DNA of 64,000 nucleotides, from the NCBI RefSeq assembly GCF_900696085.1, contig NZ_CAADFC020000009.1, positions 1 to 64,000 on the forward strand, read 5' to 3'. The notes below the pieces were generated by a model. That model was not told the DNA's origin and did not search any database. It saw nothing but the letters and a program-made list of their open reading frames with translations. Positions 37,433-46,047 of the stretch are shown here, piece after piece (the stretch's first letter is position 1; each line of letters opens with the position of its first letter). Both the position numbers and the translations under genes were made by a program. The DNA is from Bradyrhizobium ivorense. GTDB lineage: Bacteria > Pseudomonadota > Alphaproteobacteria > Rhizobiales > Xanthobacteraceae.

Positions 37433-38496
37433 TCGATCTCTCATCCGTCGATCCACGCACGCTGATCGGCAAACAGCGCGTCGGCCTCCTCGACTCGACC
37501 GGCAGCTATGACGTCGATCGCTACGCCTGGGCTTACGAGTTCTGGAAGCGCCAGCAGCAGACCCATTGGATGGGCGAGGAGGTGCCGCTCGGCGCAGATC
37601 TCAAGGACTGGGCGTCGGACCGCGTCACCGACAGCGAGCGCGCGCTGCTCACCCAGATCTTCCGTTTCTTCACTCAGTCGGACATCGAAGTCGGCGACAA
37701 TTATCTAAAGCGCTACATCCCGATCTTCCAGCCGCTCACCGTCCAGATGATGATGGCGGCCTTCACCAATATGGAGACGGTCCACATCGACGCCTATGCG
37801 CTGCTGCTCAAAACGCTCGGCATGCCCAAGACCGAGTTCGAGGCATTTCGCGGCTATGGCGAGATGCGTGCCAAGGCGGACTACATGCACGAGTTCGGTG
37901 TCGACACAGTAGCCGATGTCGCCCGGACCTTGGCGATGTTCGGGGCCTTCACCGAAGGCATGGCGTTGTTCGCGAGCTTCGCGATGCTGCTCAATTTCCC
38001 CCGCCACAACAAGATGAACGGCATGGGACAGATCGTCAGCTGGTCAGTGCGCGACGAGAGTCTGCATTGTGAGGGCATCATCAAGCTGTTTCACGAATGG
38101 AACTGCGAAACCGGCGCAGTGACGCGCTCCGTCCGTGACGATATCGTCGACGTCGCCAAGACCATGGTGAAGCTGGAGGAGAACTTCGTCGATCTTGCCT
38201 TCGGCCTCGGCAAGATCGAGGGCATGAGACCTGAGCAGATCCACGCCTACGTCCGCTATGTCGCCGACTGGCGACTGACCCAGCTGCGGATTGCCCCGGT
38301 CTTCGGCTTCTTCGAAGCCAAGGAGGGCGGGTTCGCCCAGCTCAAGGCGCATCCGCTGCCTTGGCTCGTCGAGATTCTCAATGGCGTCGAGCACGCCAAT
38401 TTCTTCGAGCAGCGCGCCACGGAGTACTCCAAGGCGGCGAGCCGCGGCAGCTGGGACGGCGAAGACGGGGTGTGGGCAGCTTTCGGCCGGATGTAG
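37423..38496 (+). CDS. nrdB: Class I ribonucleotide reductase, beta subunit
   Basis: 357 residues from the ATG at 37423 inside the end of nrdA. Metal ligands and radical tyrosine can be read: Asp in FFTQSDIEVGDNY, Glu and His in FTNMETVHIDAY with the tyrosine four residues after the His, Glu in FTEGMALFASF, and Glu/His in VRDESLHCEG. All six ligands and the radical Tyr are present, so it should be an oxygen-dependent di-metal tyrosyl-radical protein. It works as dimer with NrdA, translationally coupled through the overlap. Confidence 0.93.
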   Translation: MSVIDLSSVDPRTLIGKQRVGLLDSTGSYDVDRYAWAYEFWKRQQQTHWMGEEVPLGADLKDWASDRVTDSERALLTQIFRFFTQSDIEVGDNYLKRYIPIFQPLTVQMMMAAFTNMETVHIDAYALLLKTLGMPKTEFEAFRGYGEMRAKADYMHEFGVDTVADVARTLAMFGAFTEGMALFASFAMLLNFPRHNKMNGMGQIVSWSVRDESLHCEGIIKLFHEWNCETGAVTRSVRDDIVDVAKTMVKLEENFVDLAFGLGKIEGMRPEQIHAYVRYVADWRLTQLRIAPVFGFFEAKEGGFAQLKAHPLPWLVEILNGVEHANFFEQRATEYSKAASRGSWDGEDGVWAAFGRM

Positions 38497-39245
38497 CCAG
38501 ACGGAGCAGCGCTTTGGAGCGCCCGCCCGCGCATTTTCGGACGTTGCGAAAGTCGGCTCTGCCGCGCCTTGGCGGGGCCGCAGCGGACGTCAAGTGGCAT
38601 GATCTATGCCGCTCGAAATCATGGTCGCGGCCTTCGGGACAGACCTGCCAAAGTGGAGGTGTTGAGCACAGCTAAGGGTCCGCCAGTATCGGAGTTTATC
38701 AAAAACGCTCCGGGCGGGATGAGCAAAGGCAGCGCGGTATCGGGCAACCGATCGAAGAAAACTGCGCCCGTAGATGCGCCGATGCGCAAATGACCTCAAT
38801 CCCGGTTTCACGAGGCGCGCGAGGTAATCGATGTCCACACGGTTTGCGTCAAGGCCGCCTGCAATGCGGCTTGAGAAGAATTGGTCACACGCTCGCCGTC
38901 CTTTTGGGAAGGGCGGACGGTAACCTGACTTGAATGCCGCGGGACGGCGGCTGTGTACGTGACAATCGTGCGTGATGGTCAAGGTGGCCGACTCCGTGAC
39001 GTCGGTCCATGCAAAGTGCAAGGAGGAGAAGGCAAAAGTGAGAAGAGGGCGCACTGGTGATCGTTTGTCTCGCGCCGTGCGGCTATCTTGACGTGACCAG
39101 GTCTCTGCACTGATCGATTGGGCCTTAAAGAGGGAGCTTGGCAATTTTCCGCCGGCCTGGGGCGGTCACCAACTGCTGTTGCCGTCCGCAATTTCAATCT
39201 ATCGGCGCCAGGGACATGGCCCTGCCGAGGCGCGGGCCATGGTCG
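38497..39245. other. No gene recognised
   Basis: 750 bases after nrdB. A minus-strand frame of about 180 codons exists but has no motifs, an implausible basic composition and no ribosome site. It is treated as non-coding or decayed. Confidence 0.4.
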
Positions 39246-39500
39246 CTAACGGGGAGGCGGATCTTCCCCAGAGTCCGCAGGTCGATCTTCAGCCAGCTCT
39301 TCGGGCCAAAGGGTTGGGTCCAGCGACGGTGTGAGACGAATGAAGCCCTCTTCTCTGCGTCCGGCTGTGTGAGGCACCCCGAGAAGAGTGAAAACCTTTG
39401 TGGGGTGGTCCTTGCTCGGCCTCACTCCGCTGCGCTCCAGCATATCGATCTGATTGCCTGTGGCTGTTTGGCCAACGAAAATCCAGTAATCCTTGGCTAG
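39246..39500 (-). pseudogene. Effector relic, C-terminal part, cut by IS630
   Basis: Reads RLAKDYWIFVGQTATGNQID, MLERSGVRPSKDHP, FTLLGVPHTAGRREEGFIRL, TPSLDPTLWPEEL and stops. It is the same module as the end of the effector at 45.1 kb (DRWVFLPHTASDAQINILRR ... FTMLGMPHTAEFRQEGFVR). Its N-terminal part lies beyond the insertion sequence at 41.0-41.6 kb. Confidence 0.75.
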
Positions 39501-39501
39501 T

Positions 39502-40662
39502 CTAGTACCTCGACACAGAGGTTTTGACTCGTTGAAATTGGCCTGATTTGGCTGATGGCTTTGGATAGGCGCGCGCCATTTTGGCGCGCGCCTTTTCGCT
39601 TGTGAACATCCATTTGACGCGGGCGCGTTCGGCATTGCGCCGTTTCTCCCAGGCGGCAGTGTCGACGACGAGGCGGGCGAAACTGTCGATGCGTCGATCG
39701 AGGCATTGGCGGGCGAGGACGCCGATCTCGATCTCGACCATGTTCAGCCAGCTGGCGTGCTTTGGGACGTAGTGGAACTCCAATCGGCGCAAGACCCGCC
39801 GGGCTTCGTCGGCCGGAAAGGCCTGGTAGAGCGCCGCGGCCGAATGGGTTGAGAGATCGTCGAGCACGAGGCGGATGCGCTCGGCTCGGGGATAATGGAT
39901 GTCGACGAGGTCGCGCATGCAGGCCGCAAAGTCTTCCGCGGTCCGTCGCTCGGTCACCTTCACCTTGCGCCAGGAGCGATACGCGTTGAGGAAGACGAAC
40001 AGGTTTGCGGTGCTATTGCGCCGATACTCGCAATCGTAGCGCTCGATCTGTCCCGGCGTGGCCGGGATCGGCTGGCGCACCTCGCCGATGAGCTGGATCG
40101 GGCTCTCGTCGAAGCAGACCACCGGCCGCTTCGGATCAGGCGCCTCAGCATAGAGATCGAGCACGTCCTCCATGCGGGCGACGTAGTCCGCGTCGATCCG
40201 GGGGATGCACCATATGTCCTTGCGCCACGGCTTGAGATCGTTCTCGGCCAAGCGTCGGCGCACCGTCTCGCGCGACAGGCACTCGTGGAGCGTCAGCTTG
40301 ACGATCGCATCGGCCAACAGGTCCAAGGTCCAACGGGCGCGGCCTGCGGGAGGGCTTGAGCAGGCGGTGGCCACCAGAAGCGCTTCTTCCTTGCCACTGA
40401 GCTTACGCTTCGCCCCAGGTCGCGGCTCCTCGCTGAGAGCCGCCTCCAAATTGCCAAGAACAAAACGTCGTTTGGTGCGATAGACGGTGGACCCGCCGAT
40501 GCCGACGGTTCGGGCAATCTCCTCGTCGCTCGCCCCGGCATCAGTGGCCAGCAAGATCTGCGCCCGCTTGAGCTTGCGGGCCGCGTGCTTGCCTCCGCTC
40601 AAGAGCGCTGTGAGTTCGGCGCGCTCGGTTTGGCTGAGTTCGACCCGATAGCGTACATTCAT
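39502..40662 (-). CDS. IS630-family transposase
   Basis: 386 residues from the ATG at 40662 (AGGAGG eight bases upstream). N-terminal helix-turn-helix (AGASDEEIARTVGIGGSTVYR) and a winged segment, then the DDE core: VVCFDESPIQLI (Asp), IRLVLDDLSTHSAAAL (Asp), and HYVPKHASWLNMVEIEIGVL (Glu). The frame is intact. Notably its last codons run through the terminal repeat (VKTSVSRY), and the stop TAG is formed by the last bases of the insertion site itself. Confidence 0.92.
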   Translation of the reverse strand: MNVRYRVELSQTERAELTALLSGGKHAARKLKRAQILLATDAGASDEEIARTVGIGGSTVYRTKRRFVLGNLEAALSEEPRPGAKRKLSGKEEALLVATACSSPPAGRARWTLDLLADAIVKLTLHECLSRETVRRRLAENDLKPWRKDIWCIPRIDADYVARMEDVLDLYAEAPDPKRPVVCFDESPIQLIGEVRQPIPATPGQIERYDCEYRRNSTANLFVFLNAYRSWRKVKVTERRTAEDFAACMRDLVDIHYPRAERIRLVLDDLSTHSAAALYQAFPADEARRVLRRLEFHYVPKHASWLNMVEIEIGVLARQCLDRRIDSFARLVVDTAAWEKRRNAERARVKWMFTSEKARAKMARAYPKPSAKSGQFQRVKTSVSRY

Positions 40663-40999
40663 CCGTGCCTCCTCCTGTCGAGGCACGGACGAACAGCTGA
40701 ATCGGATGGCCAAGGTGAGTCATTCTGCAAAAGCCTTCACGCCCAAGCAGGGCCAGTATCTGGCCTTCATCGATGCCTACACGCGCGTGCATCGCCGACC
40801 ACCGGCCGAATGGGAAATGCAACGGCACTTCGGCGTCACCCCGCCTTCCGTCCACCAGATGGTGTTGACCCTCGAACGCGCGGGCCTCATCAGGCGCCAG
40901 CCCGGTTCGCCGCGCAGCATCGAAGTGCTGGTCCCTCCTGACCAGCTACCCGTCTTGGAAATCCCAAACCAATCAGTCAAAACCTCTGTGTCGAGGTAC
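39505..40999 (-). mobile_element. Complete IS630-family element
   Basis: 1495 bases, with perfect terminal inverted repeats of at least 25 bp (GTACCTCGACACAGAGGTTT and onward) read inward from both ends. TA flanks both sides (39503-39504 and 41000-41001) inside CTAG, the known IS630 target. It carries the transposase and an opposing small DNA-binding protein gene, and separates two halves of an effector relic. Confidence 0.92.
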
Positions 41000-41002
41000 T
41001 AG
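40706..41002 (+). CDS. LexA-like winged-helix protein carried by IS630
   Basis: 98 residues. AFTPKQGQYLAFIDAYTRVH, PAEWEMQRHFGVTPPSVHQM and VLTLERAGLIRRQPGSPRSI follow the LexA N-terminal DNA-binding domain pattern, but no peptidase domain follows. It is divergent from the transposase inside the same element. It ends in the same octapeptide as the transposase (VKTSVSRY), because both read out through the inverted repeats. It may repress the transposase promoter between the two genes; inferred. Confidence 0.7.
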   Translation: MAKVSHSAKAFTPKQGQYLAFIDAYTRVHRRPPAEWEMQRHFGVTPPSVHQMVLTLERAGLIRRQPGSPRSIEVLVPPDQLPVLEIPNQSVKTSVSRY

Positions 41003-41640
41003 ACGTCCGTCCAGCATACGGAACTCGGAAAGTTCCGATGGTGGGCATCGGAAGGACCTGGCTGAGACGGTCCGGCTTGCAATGGTCGAGCGTGGGAGGG
41101 GCCGGCGTGCCACGGCCGAGCGTGCGAAGGGCCGAGCCCGGCATCCACATCCTGCCATATGAGATCCTGATCGATGCCAGGATGAGCCTCGATCGCCTGA
41201 GCGATCGTCTGCTGGGAGAGATACTGGGGGGCTTTCCGGTTCTGGCGCGGCGTGCAGCCAGCGTATGCGAATCATCTTCCCAACCCAAGTCGGGCGATGG
41301 ATGCGCTAAATCCAGGTACGGCGAATAGGGATGGCCTGCGTCCAAATATGGCGAATAGGCATCACCCTGCGGACCGGCATGTTGTGGCGGAGCACTAGGG
41401 CGCTGGCGGAGTTCATGTCTAGGACCGTCCGGGCGTTCCCTATTCGCTGGCACGTCAGACCCCAATCCCGTGCGGCTTGCTCGGAGCCAGAAGCATCCGC
41501 AGAAGAGCCTCCACGCCCGGCGAGATCATCCCGGAATGGTGGCGAAATCATCTCGGAATGCGCAGGCCGCAGCGCGTCGGCACACGCGCGCGAGATCGTC
41601 GGAATTCGCAGTTTCGCTGCCATGGGATGTTGGGCGCATC
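41002..41640 (-). pseudogene. Effector relic, N-terminal and middle part
   Basis: In shifting frames one reads QGDAYSPYLDAGHPYSPYLD, LGWEDDSHTLAARRA, then DQDLIWQDV, repeats resembling AGPSQ, and PSELSEFRMLDGRL next to the IS630 end. These parallel QGKAYSPYPDARHPYSQYLE, DPDLIWQNV, GPSQA repeats and PELTNF of the effector at 45.1 kb. Frameshifts occur near 41250. It continues at 39500 on the other side of the insertion. Confidence 0.7.
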
Positions 41641-41680
41641 GAAACGAAGAACTCGGGGACTCCCAGCCCAAGCGCGTTCT

Positions 41681-44083
41681 TCAGTCACTTTGAGGGTGAT
41701 AGATGAGATAAACGACGTGGCCGGACCCCAAGATCGCGTTACTTTGCCTGCTCCTCAACTCGGCCGTGTAGAGCACACCGTTTATGGTGAACTGTATGCG
41801 TCGGTTCTGCGGGGTCGGAAGTAGGTTCCATGTGTTTAGTATGTACATCATGCCGCTGTGCGAGACCTCTCGGCCCTGGCCTTGATTGTCCCAGCGGCTG
41901 TGGTTCCAATCGTCGCCGAGAAAAGGTCCGATATCCGGTAACTCCGCTCGGCGGCGATAGGCCCCTGATGATCCGGGAGACGACGAGCCGGCGCCCCGCA
42001 CCGGCTGAGCATGGTCACGCAACTCGAACCGTGTGATTGGATTGAGATCAACCAATGATTCAACACTGCCATAAATATCTGAGGGAGCGCTGGCTGACGA
42101 CGATGACGCAGGCTCGTGGAGCGGCTGACGGGATCTCCGGAATTCACTCATCTGGCTGGCGCGCGGATGATGGACGAGTTGAACGTCCCTGCGTCCTCCC
42201 GGTCCCAATGTGGCCGAGTAAAGCTGACTCTCGATGGTGAACTGTGTTGGGCCGAACTGATTCGGCAAGAGACCGACGTTACCGAGTATGTCTATCAGGG
42301 CGTCCGAGGCAGGTTGGGAACGGTGGCTCCAGTTGTCGACCATATGTCCGATTTCCGGTAGCTCTTGAGGGGGCAATGATGGCCCGATGAACGACGGGGG
42401 TTTTGCGACACCACGCGCCGGCGCAGAGTGCGCATAGTCACGCAACTCAGACACTGTGGGCGCATTCGGATGAGGCACTGGCTCAAGGCCGCCGTAGATA
42501 TTTGACGCCGCAGCCCTAGTAGACGACCATGGCTCGGGTTGTAGTACCTGTTCGCTAAGCCAGTTCCGATTGGCGGGCCGCGAGCCAGGATACGGCGTGG
42601 GCGACGTCGGAGTGGGTTCTTGCATCTGCTCTCTGAACCAATCCCAAGCTCCCGTGCTCGGGGTAGCCGTCGTTGCCGGAAGCTCCTGATACGAGCTGGG
42701 CTGCAGGCCACGATGTGGTGTGGACGATGGAGTGGGTTCTTGCATCGCTTCCCTAAACCAATCCCACGCTCCCGCGCTCGGGGTGGCTGGCGTTGCCGGA
42801 AGCTCCTGATATGAGCTGGGCCGCAGGCCACGGTGTGGTGCGGACGATGACGGAGCTGGTTCTTGCATCACTTCCCTAAACCAATCCCACGCTCCCTCGC
42901 TCGGGGTAGCGGGCGTTGCCGGAAGCACATGAAGCGAACTCGGCTGCGGAGCGCCTTGCCCGGCGAGCGAGCCCGCTTGTCCCGTTGGACCCAAACCCAG
43001 CGCTCGGTTCGCCTCGACAGCCTGTTGATATTGCCAGAGCCTTGGCAACGCCGTCCTGAGAAGATTCCGCAAGCGAACGTCATCGCCCGCAAACTCGTCG
43101 GCCTCGGCACGTAAAGCCTCTAGATTCTCAATCCGACCGGTGATTGACGGCTTCTGTGTCGCCTGAAGCCAGGCGCTGAACTGGCGAAGTGCCCACAGGT
43201 TCACGCCGATGTTCGGGGCCACCTCGTTGAAGCCGAGAAAAAGCGCCTCGTCATCCGCGCTGGCGGAAACTTCCTGAGGCGGGAACGGCTGCGGCGCGTT
43301 GGCGCGTTGTCGGTAGTTCTGAAGAAGATTCCACGCGCGTGGAAACTCTCTAAGATAGGAGCCCTTCCCAGAGTTAATATAGCGGTCTCGCTTCTCGGGA
43401 TCAGCCTGAGTAATACTCACCCCGCGCTTGTTGAGCCACCTACCGAAGCTGTTAAGAGCCCTACGGTACTCCTGCATGGTTACCGGCGCAAAGCCACGCT
43501 TAACGCCTTCGTCACACGCAGCGTTGATGAGCGCCTCGTCTTCGGGGAAGAGAGCCTCGACCCGCCGGCCGCCCCGCGGCAATGTCATCACCGACGGTCC
43601 GACTGCGGTGACGGGATCCTCAACTGGCCGGCCGCCTCGCGTCAACGTTGTCACAGGCGCTCCGACTGCGAATTGCTCGAGCCTTGTCAACGCTGCCTCG
43701 ATACGAGCGCCCAAGCGAACATCATTGGCCGCATACTCGATCCCCGCGGCACGCAATGCTTGAAGATTCTCTAGTTGGCTGCTGATTGGTGGCTTCTGCT
43801 TCGCCTGAAGCCAGGCGCTGAAGTTGCGCAGTATCTCTTGATCCCTTCGGATCGTGCGATCGCTTGGTCCGCTTTTCTTGGCTTCCTCGCGGATAGTGCC
43901 ATCGCTGGCTCGGCTTTTCTTTGATGCCTCGCGGAATCTAGAAAAAAGCTCCTCGTCCGGGCCATCGTTCTCGCGGCTTCGCTTGGACGGCACTTCAGCC
44001 GAACGGCCGAAGGGGGTATGGGGTATGTCCACGCTTTGGCGCGTGCTGCTGAATGAGTGGCTCTCAATGGACGGCACCTGCAT
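41681..44083 (-). CDS. Large repeat-containing T3SS effector candidate (main frame)
   Basis: 800 residues, no catalytic domain recognised. Near the start is a basic stretch, SKRSREND, that could act as nuclear localisation signal. Then come helical modules that repeat (NFSAWLQAKQKPPISSQLEN and QFSAWLQATQKPSITGRIEN) and an integrase-SAM-like module (INAACDEGVKRGFAPVTMQE, YRRALNSFGRWLNKRG). About 3.5 tandem 40-residue units follow (QELPATPATPSAGAWDWFRE with QEPTPSS). Two C-terminal modules end in FTINGVLYTAEL and VVYLIYHP. From memory such modules occur in Bradyrhizobium NopD/Bel2-5-type effectors ahead of a SUMO-protease domain, which is absent here. The natural start lies upstream in another frame (GTG at 44313); a tts box is at 44.55 kb. 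Confidence 0.7.
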   Translation of the reverse strand: MQVPSIESHSFSSTRQSVDIPHTPFGRSAEVPSKRSRENDGPDEELFSRFREASKKSRASDGTIREEAKKSGPSDRTIRRDQEILRNFSAWLQAKQKPPISSQLENLQALRAAGIEYAANDVRLGARIEAALTRLEQFAVGAPVTTLTRGGRPVEDPVTAVGPSVMTLPRGGRRVEALFPEDEALINAACDEGVKRGFAPVTMQEYRRALNSFGRWLNKRGVSITQADPEKRDRYINSGKGSYLREFPRAWNLLQNYRQRANAPQPFPPQEVSASADDEALFLGFNEVAPNIGVNLWALRQFSAWLQATQKPSITGRIENLEALRAEADEFAGDDVRLRNLLRTALPRLWQYQQAVEANRALGLGPTGQAGSLAGQGAPQPSSLHVLPATPATPSEGAWDWFREVMQEPAPSSSAPHRGLRPSSYQELPATPATPSAGAWDWFREAMQEPTPSSTPHRGLQPSSYQELPATTATPSTGAWDWFREQMQEPTPTSPTPYPGSRPANRNWLSEQVLQPEPWSSTRAAASNIYGGLEPVPHPNAPTVSELRDYAHSAPARGVAKPPSFIGPSLPPQELPEIGHMVDNWSHRSQPASDALIDILGNVGLLPNQFGPTQFTIESQLYSATLGPGGRRDVQLVHHPRASQMSEFRRSRQPLHEPASSSSASAPSDIYGSVESLVDLNPITRFELRDHAQPVRGAGSSSPGSSGAYRRRAELPDIGPFLGDDWNHSRWDNQGQGREVSHSGMMYILNTWNLLPTPQNRRIQFTINGVLYTAELRSRQSNAILGSGHVVYLIYHPQSD
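42600..42985. repeat. Tandem 120-bp repeats inside the large effector gene
   Basis: Three units of about 120 bases plus a partial fourth, e.g. starting near 42625, 42745 and 42865, each encoding a 40-residue block with AWDWFRE and QEPTPSS. The units differ at scattered positions, so they are not a recent duplication artefact. Confidence 0.85.
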
Positions 44084-44313
44084 CGAGCCGCCGGCATCAG
44101 TGCGCCGAATCGCTTCACCTCCGTCTGCGGTTTGTCCATCAGGCGAACCCGCTTCTGCGGAGCTGCTCTCATAAAACGCAGTGTGTTGCAGCTCGCTCAG
44201 CTGCTGCTCAAACCTCGCTTGCTGGCTCGTATTGCCCGGCTCTTGCTCCTGCTGCTCCAGCGGGGCGCCTGAAACTCACCAGAGCTGAATGGGTTGATGT
44301 TGTTCCGGTCCAC
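44084..44313 (-). other. 5' end of the large effector, out of frame
   Basis: A GTG at 44313 (AAGGA eight bases upstream) starts VDRNNINPFSSGEFQAP. One base later the match to the main frame resumes as EQQEQEPGNTSQQARFEQQL and SELQHTAFYESSSAEAG, joining the 41681-44083 frame. A single-base loss in the C-run at 44262-44265 explains the shift. Either the gene is frameshifted or a sequencing error splits it. Confidence 0.65.
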
Positions 44314-44548
44314 TCTAATCGTCCTTGAGAATGTCGATTGTGCGCAAATCCGCCACTCGGACGTGTGCACGCAGCAAAGCTCGTTGTCCACTCGAAAACA
44401 GCAACAAACAAGAAATTGGCGCAGCTGCAAGCCGCGATGCTCCGATTAATCGAGCCCGTCCGACCACACGGAGAACCGCGCGCTGCCACGTCCATTCCAT
44501 TTGCGCCCGCTAGGCGGCCTCGCCCTCGAGGATCCGGTTCTCATATTA

Positions 44549-44574
44549 GGATGGTTAGCTTTCTAGAAGCTGAC
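44549..44574 (-). promoter_or_regulatory. tts box of the large effector
   Basis: GTCAGCTTCTAGAAAGCTAA on the minus strand, one base off consensus (TCTAG for TCTCG), about 235 bases before the GTG start. Confidence 0.85.
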
Positions 44575-44875
44575 GAGTTCTCAGGATGATTCAACTGTGT
44601 GGTTCTGCTTCTTCGTCTGTACTGAAGAGCGGTGACAGCGAAAGGCATAACGGTTTACCCGCGACAAGCCAATCCTACTCGACGATGGCCAATGCGCGAT
44701 GATCTCGCCTGACGACATATCTATGACGGGAGCTCGCTGCATCGATCAAGCTCGGTCACCAATGGGCGCATCAGGTAAGTGTCACGTCCTTGGACGTATC
44801 AACTGAAAATGCGCAGCAGCTCTCGCGGAGGTCAATGCCTTCTCCATTGGCTCATTGCGAATCCTTTTGACGCCC

Positions 44876-44904
44876 GTCAGCTTCTCGAAAGCTAACTCTC
44901 TTAG
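44876..44904 (+). promoter_or_regulatory. tts box of effector at 45.1 kb
   Basis: GTCAGCTTCTCGAAAGCTAA on the plus strand is a perfect match to the tts consensus core, 195 bases before the ATG. It faces away from the box at 44.55 kb, so the two effectors are divergent. Confidence 0.92.
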
Positions 44905-45098
44905 CATGAGAGAGCGGATGTCTAGAGGGCGATGCCGCCTATCCATCTTAATGGAGATGCACGTCGGGCACCAGATGCTCTGCCGGCAGCTCGGAGGCTG
45001 CACTCCACACGAGCCTTCGAAACGGTTCTCTGGAGGTCGCAATGCAAATGGCCTTCGTCGAACTATGGCTCGAGCCAAACTGTCAAAGGAGGAACAGG

Positions 45099-45848
45099 AT
45101 GGATTTCAACTCAATCAGCACAACGAACACAAGCCCGCAGCCCGATTCACCATCACCGCCCGCGGGCCCAGCGGGCTTTGAGCGCCAGCTGCGCGAGGTC
45201 GAAGACAGTGCTCTGCCACCTGCTGCGGGATCTCCCGTGCAGCAGGGCAAAGCCTACTCGCCATATCCGGACGCCCGGCATCCCTATTCGCAATATTTGG
45301 AGTCGGGGTATCCCTATTCATCACTGTTGGATTGGCACGATGATCTATATGCGCCGGCTGCGCGCTCCCCCGGGCCATTGGTGGCCGCCAGAGAAAGCTC
45401 CCCGCAGCCCGGCTCGCAGCAGCCAATTGCTCAAGCCATCGCGGAACTCCCAGAGTTTGATCCTGATCTGATTTGGCAGAATGTGGAAGCCGGACCATCG
45501 CAGGCTGGACCATCGCAAGCTGGACCGTCTCAGGCCGGACCTTCGCAAGCCGGGCCGTCCTCGTCCGCCGGGGCTGCGCTGCCGGAGCTCACAAATTTCA
45601 TTCCCGAGAACGAGCGTCTCATAGCCGACCGCTGGGTCTTCCTTCCCCATACGGCCTCGGATGCCCAGATCAACATACTAAGGAGGGCCGGCCGCTTGCC
45701 TAGCAATACCTCCCGGACCACAACTTTCACCATGCTGGGTATGCCCCACACAGCCGAATTTCGACAAGAGGGGTTCGTTCGTATCAAACCGTCGATGGAC
45801 GCGGGCGTTTGGCCTGGACAATCGCGCGGCGACGCGCCCACCGGGTAA
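45099..45848 (+). CDS. T3SS effector candidate with GPSQA repeats
   Basis: 249 residues from the ATG at 45099 (GGAGGA just upstream). The N-terminus MDFNSISTTNTSPQPDS is Ser/Thr/Pro-rich as expected of a T3SS signal. Then comes GFERQLREVE (a motif shared by several frames in this window), a Pro/Tyr-rich part (AYSPYPDARHPYSQYLE), a tandem GPSQA repeat (about four copies), and the C-terminal module VFLPHTASDAQINILRRAGR ... FTMLGMPHTAEFRQEGFVR. No enzyme domain is recognised. The perfect tts box makes TtsI control very likely. Related wrecks lie at 32.0, 39.2-41.6 and 46.1 kb. Confidence 0.75.
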   Translation: MDFNSISTTNTSPQPDSPSPPAGPAGFERQLREVEDSALPPAAGSPVQQGKAYSPYPDARHPYSQYLESGYPYSSLLDWHDDLYAPAARSPGPLVAARESSPQPGSQQPIAQAIAELPEFDPDLIWQNVEAGPSQAGPSQAGPSQAGPSQAGPSSSAGAALPELTNFIPENERLIADRWVFLPHTASDAQINILRRAGRLPSNTSRTTTFTMLGMPHTAEFRQEGFVRIKPSMDAGVWPGQSRGDAPTG

Positions 45849-46047
45849 GCATTCCATAGCCCAGCCCGCGGAGCGGACATACTCGCGCCGCCAGCAGACC
45901 TTCGCGACGTCGCCGACGGCAGGAGCACTTGGCGACGTCCTTTCTGGCCGGCGTCGACGATCTTGGCCATCTTGGCCTCCCGCCAAGATGAGTGTAGTCA
46001 ATCATGAGTTATGCGTCCTTTCAGAGAATTGGTCAGGTATTGGCGGC
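45849..46047. other. Junction between inverted effector copies
   Basis: About 200 bases between the effector stop and the truncated inverted copy. No homology to either gene is seen; a short frame starting MAKIVDAGQKGRRQ is unrecognised. Confidence 0.35.

Noticed and set aside
38590..39144. 184-codon minus-strand frame after nrdB
   Set aside because: No motif, no ribosome site, Arg-rich composition typical of a GC-rich shadow frame.
42600..42985. Regular repeats as a CRISPR array
   Set aside because: Units are about 120 bases, contiguous without spacers, and encode a tandem protein repeat in frame with the effector.
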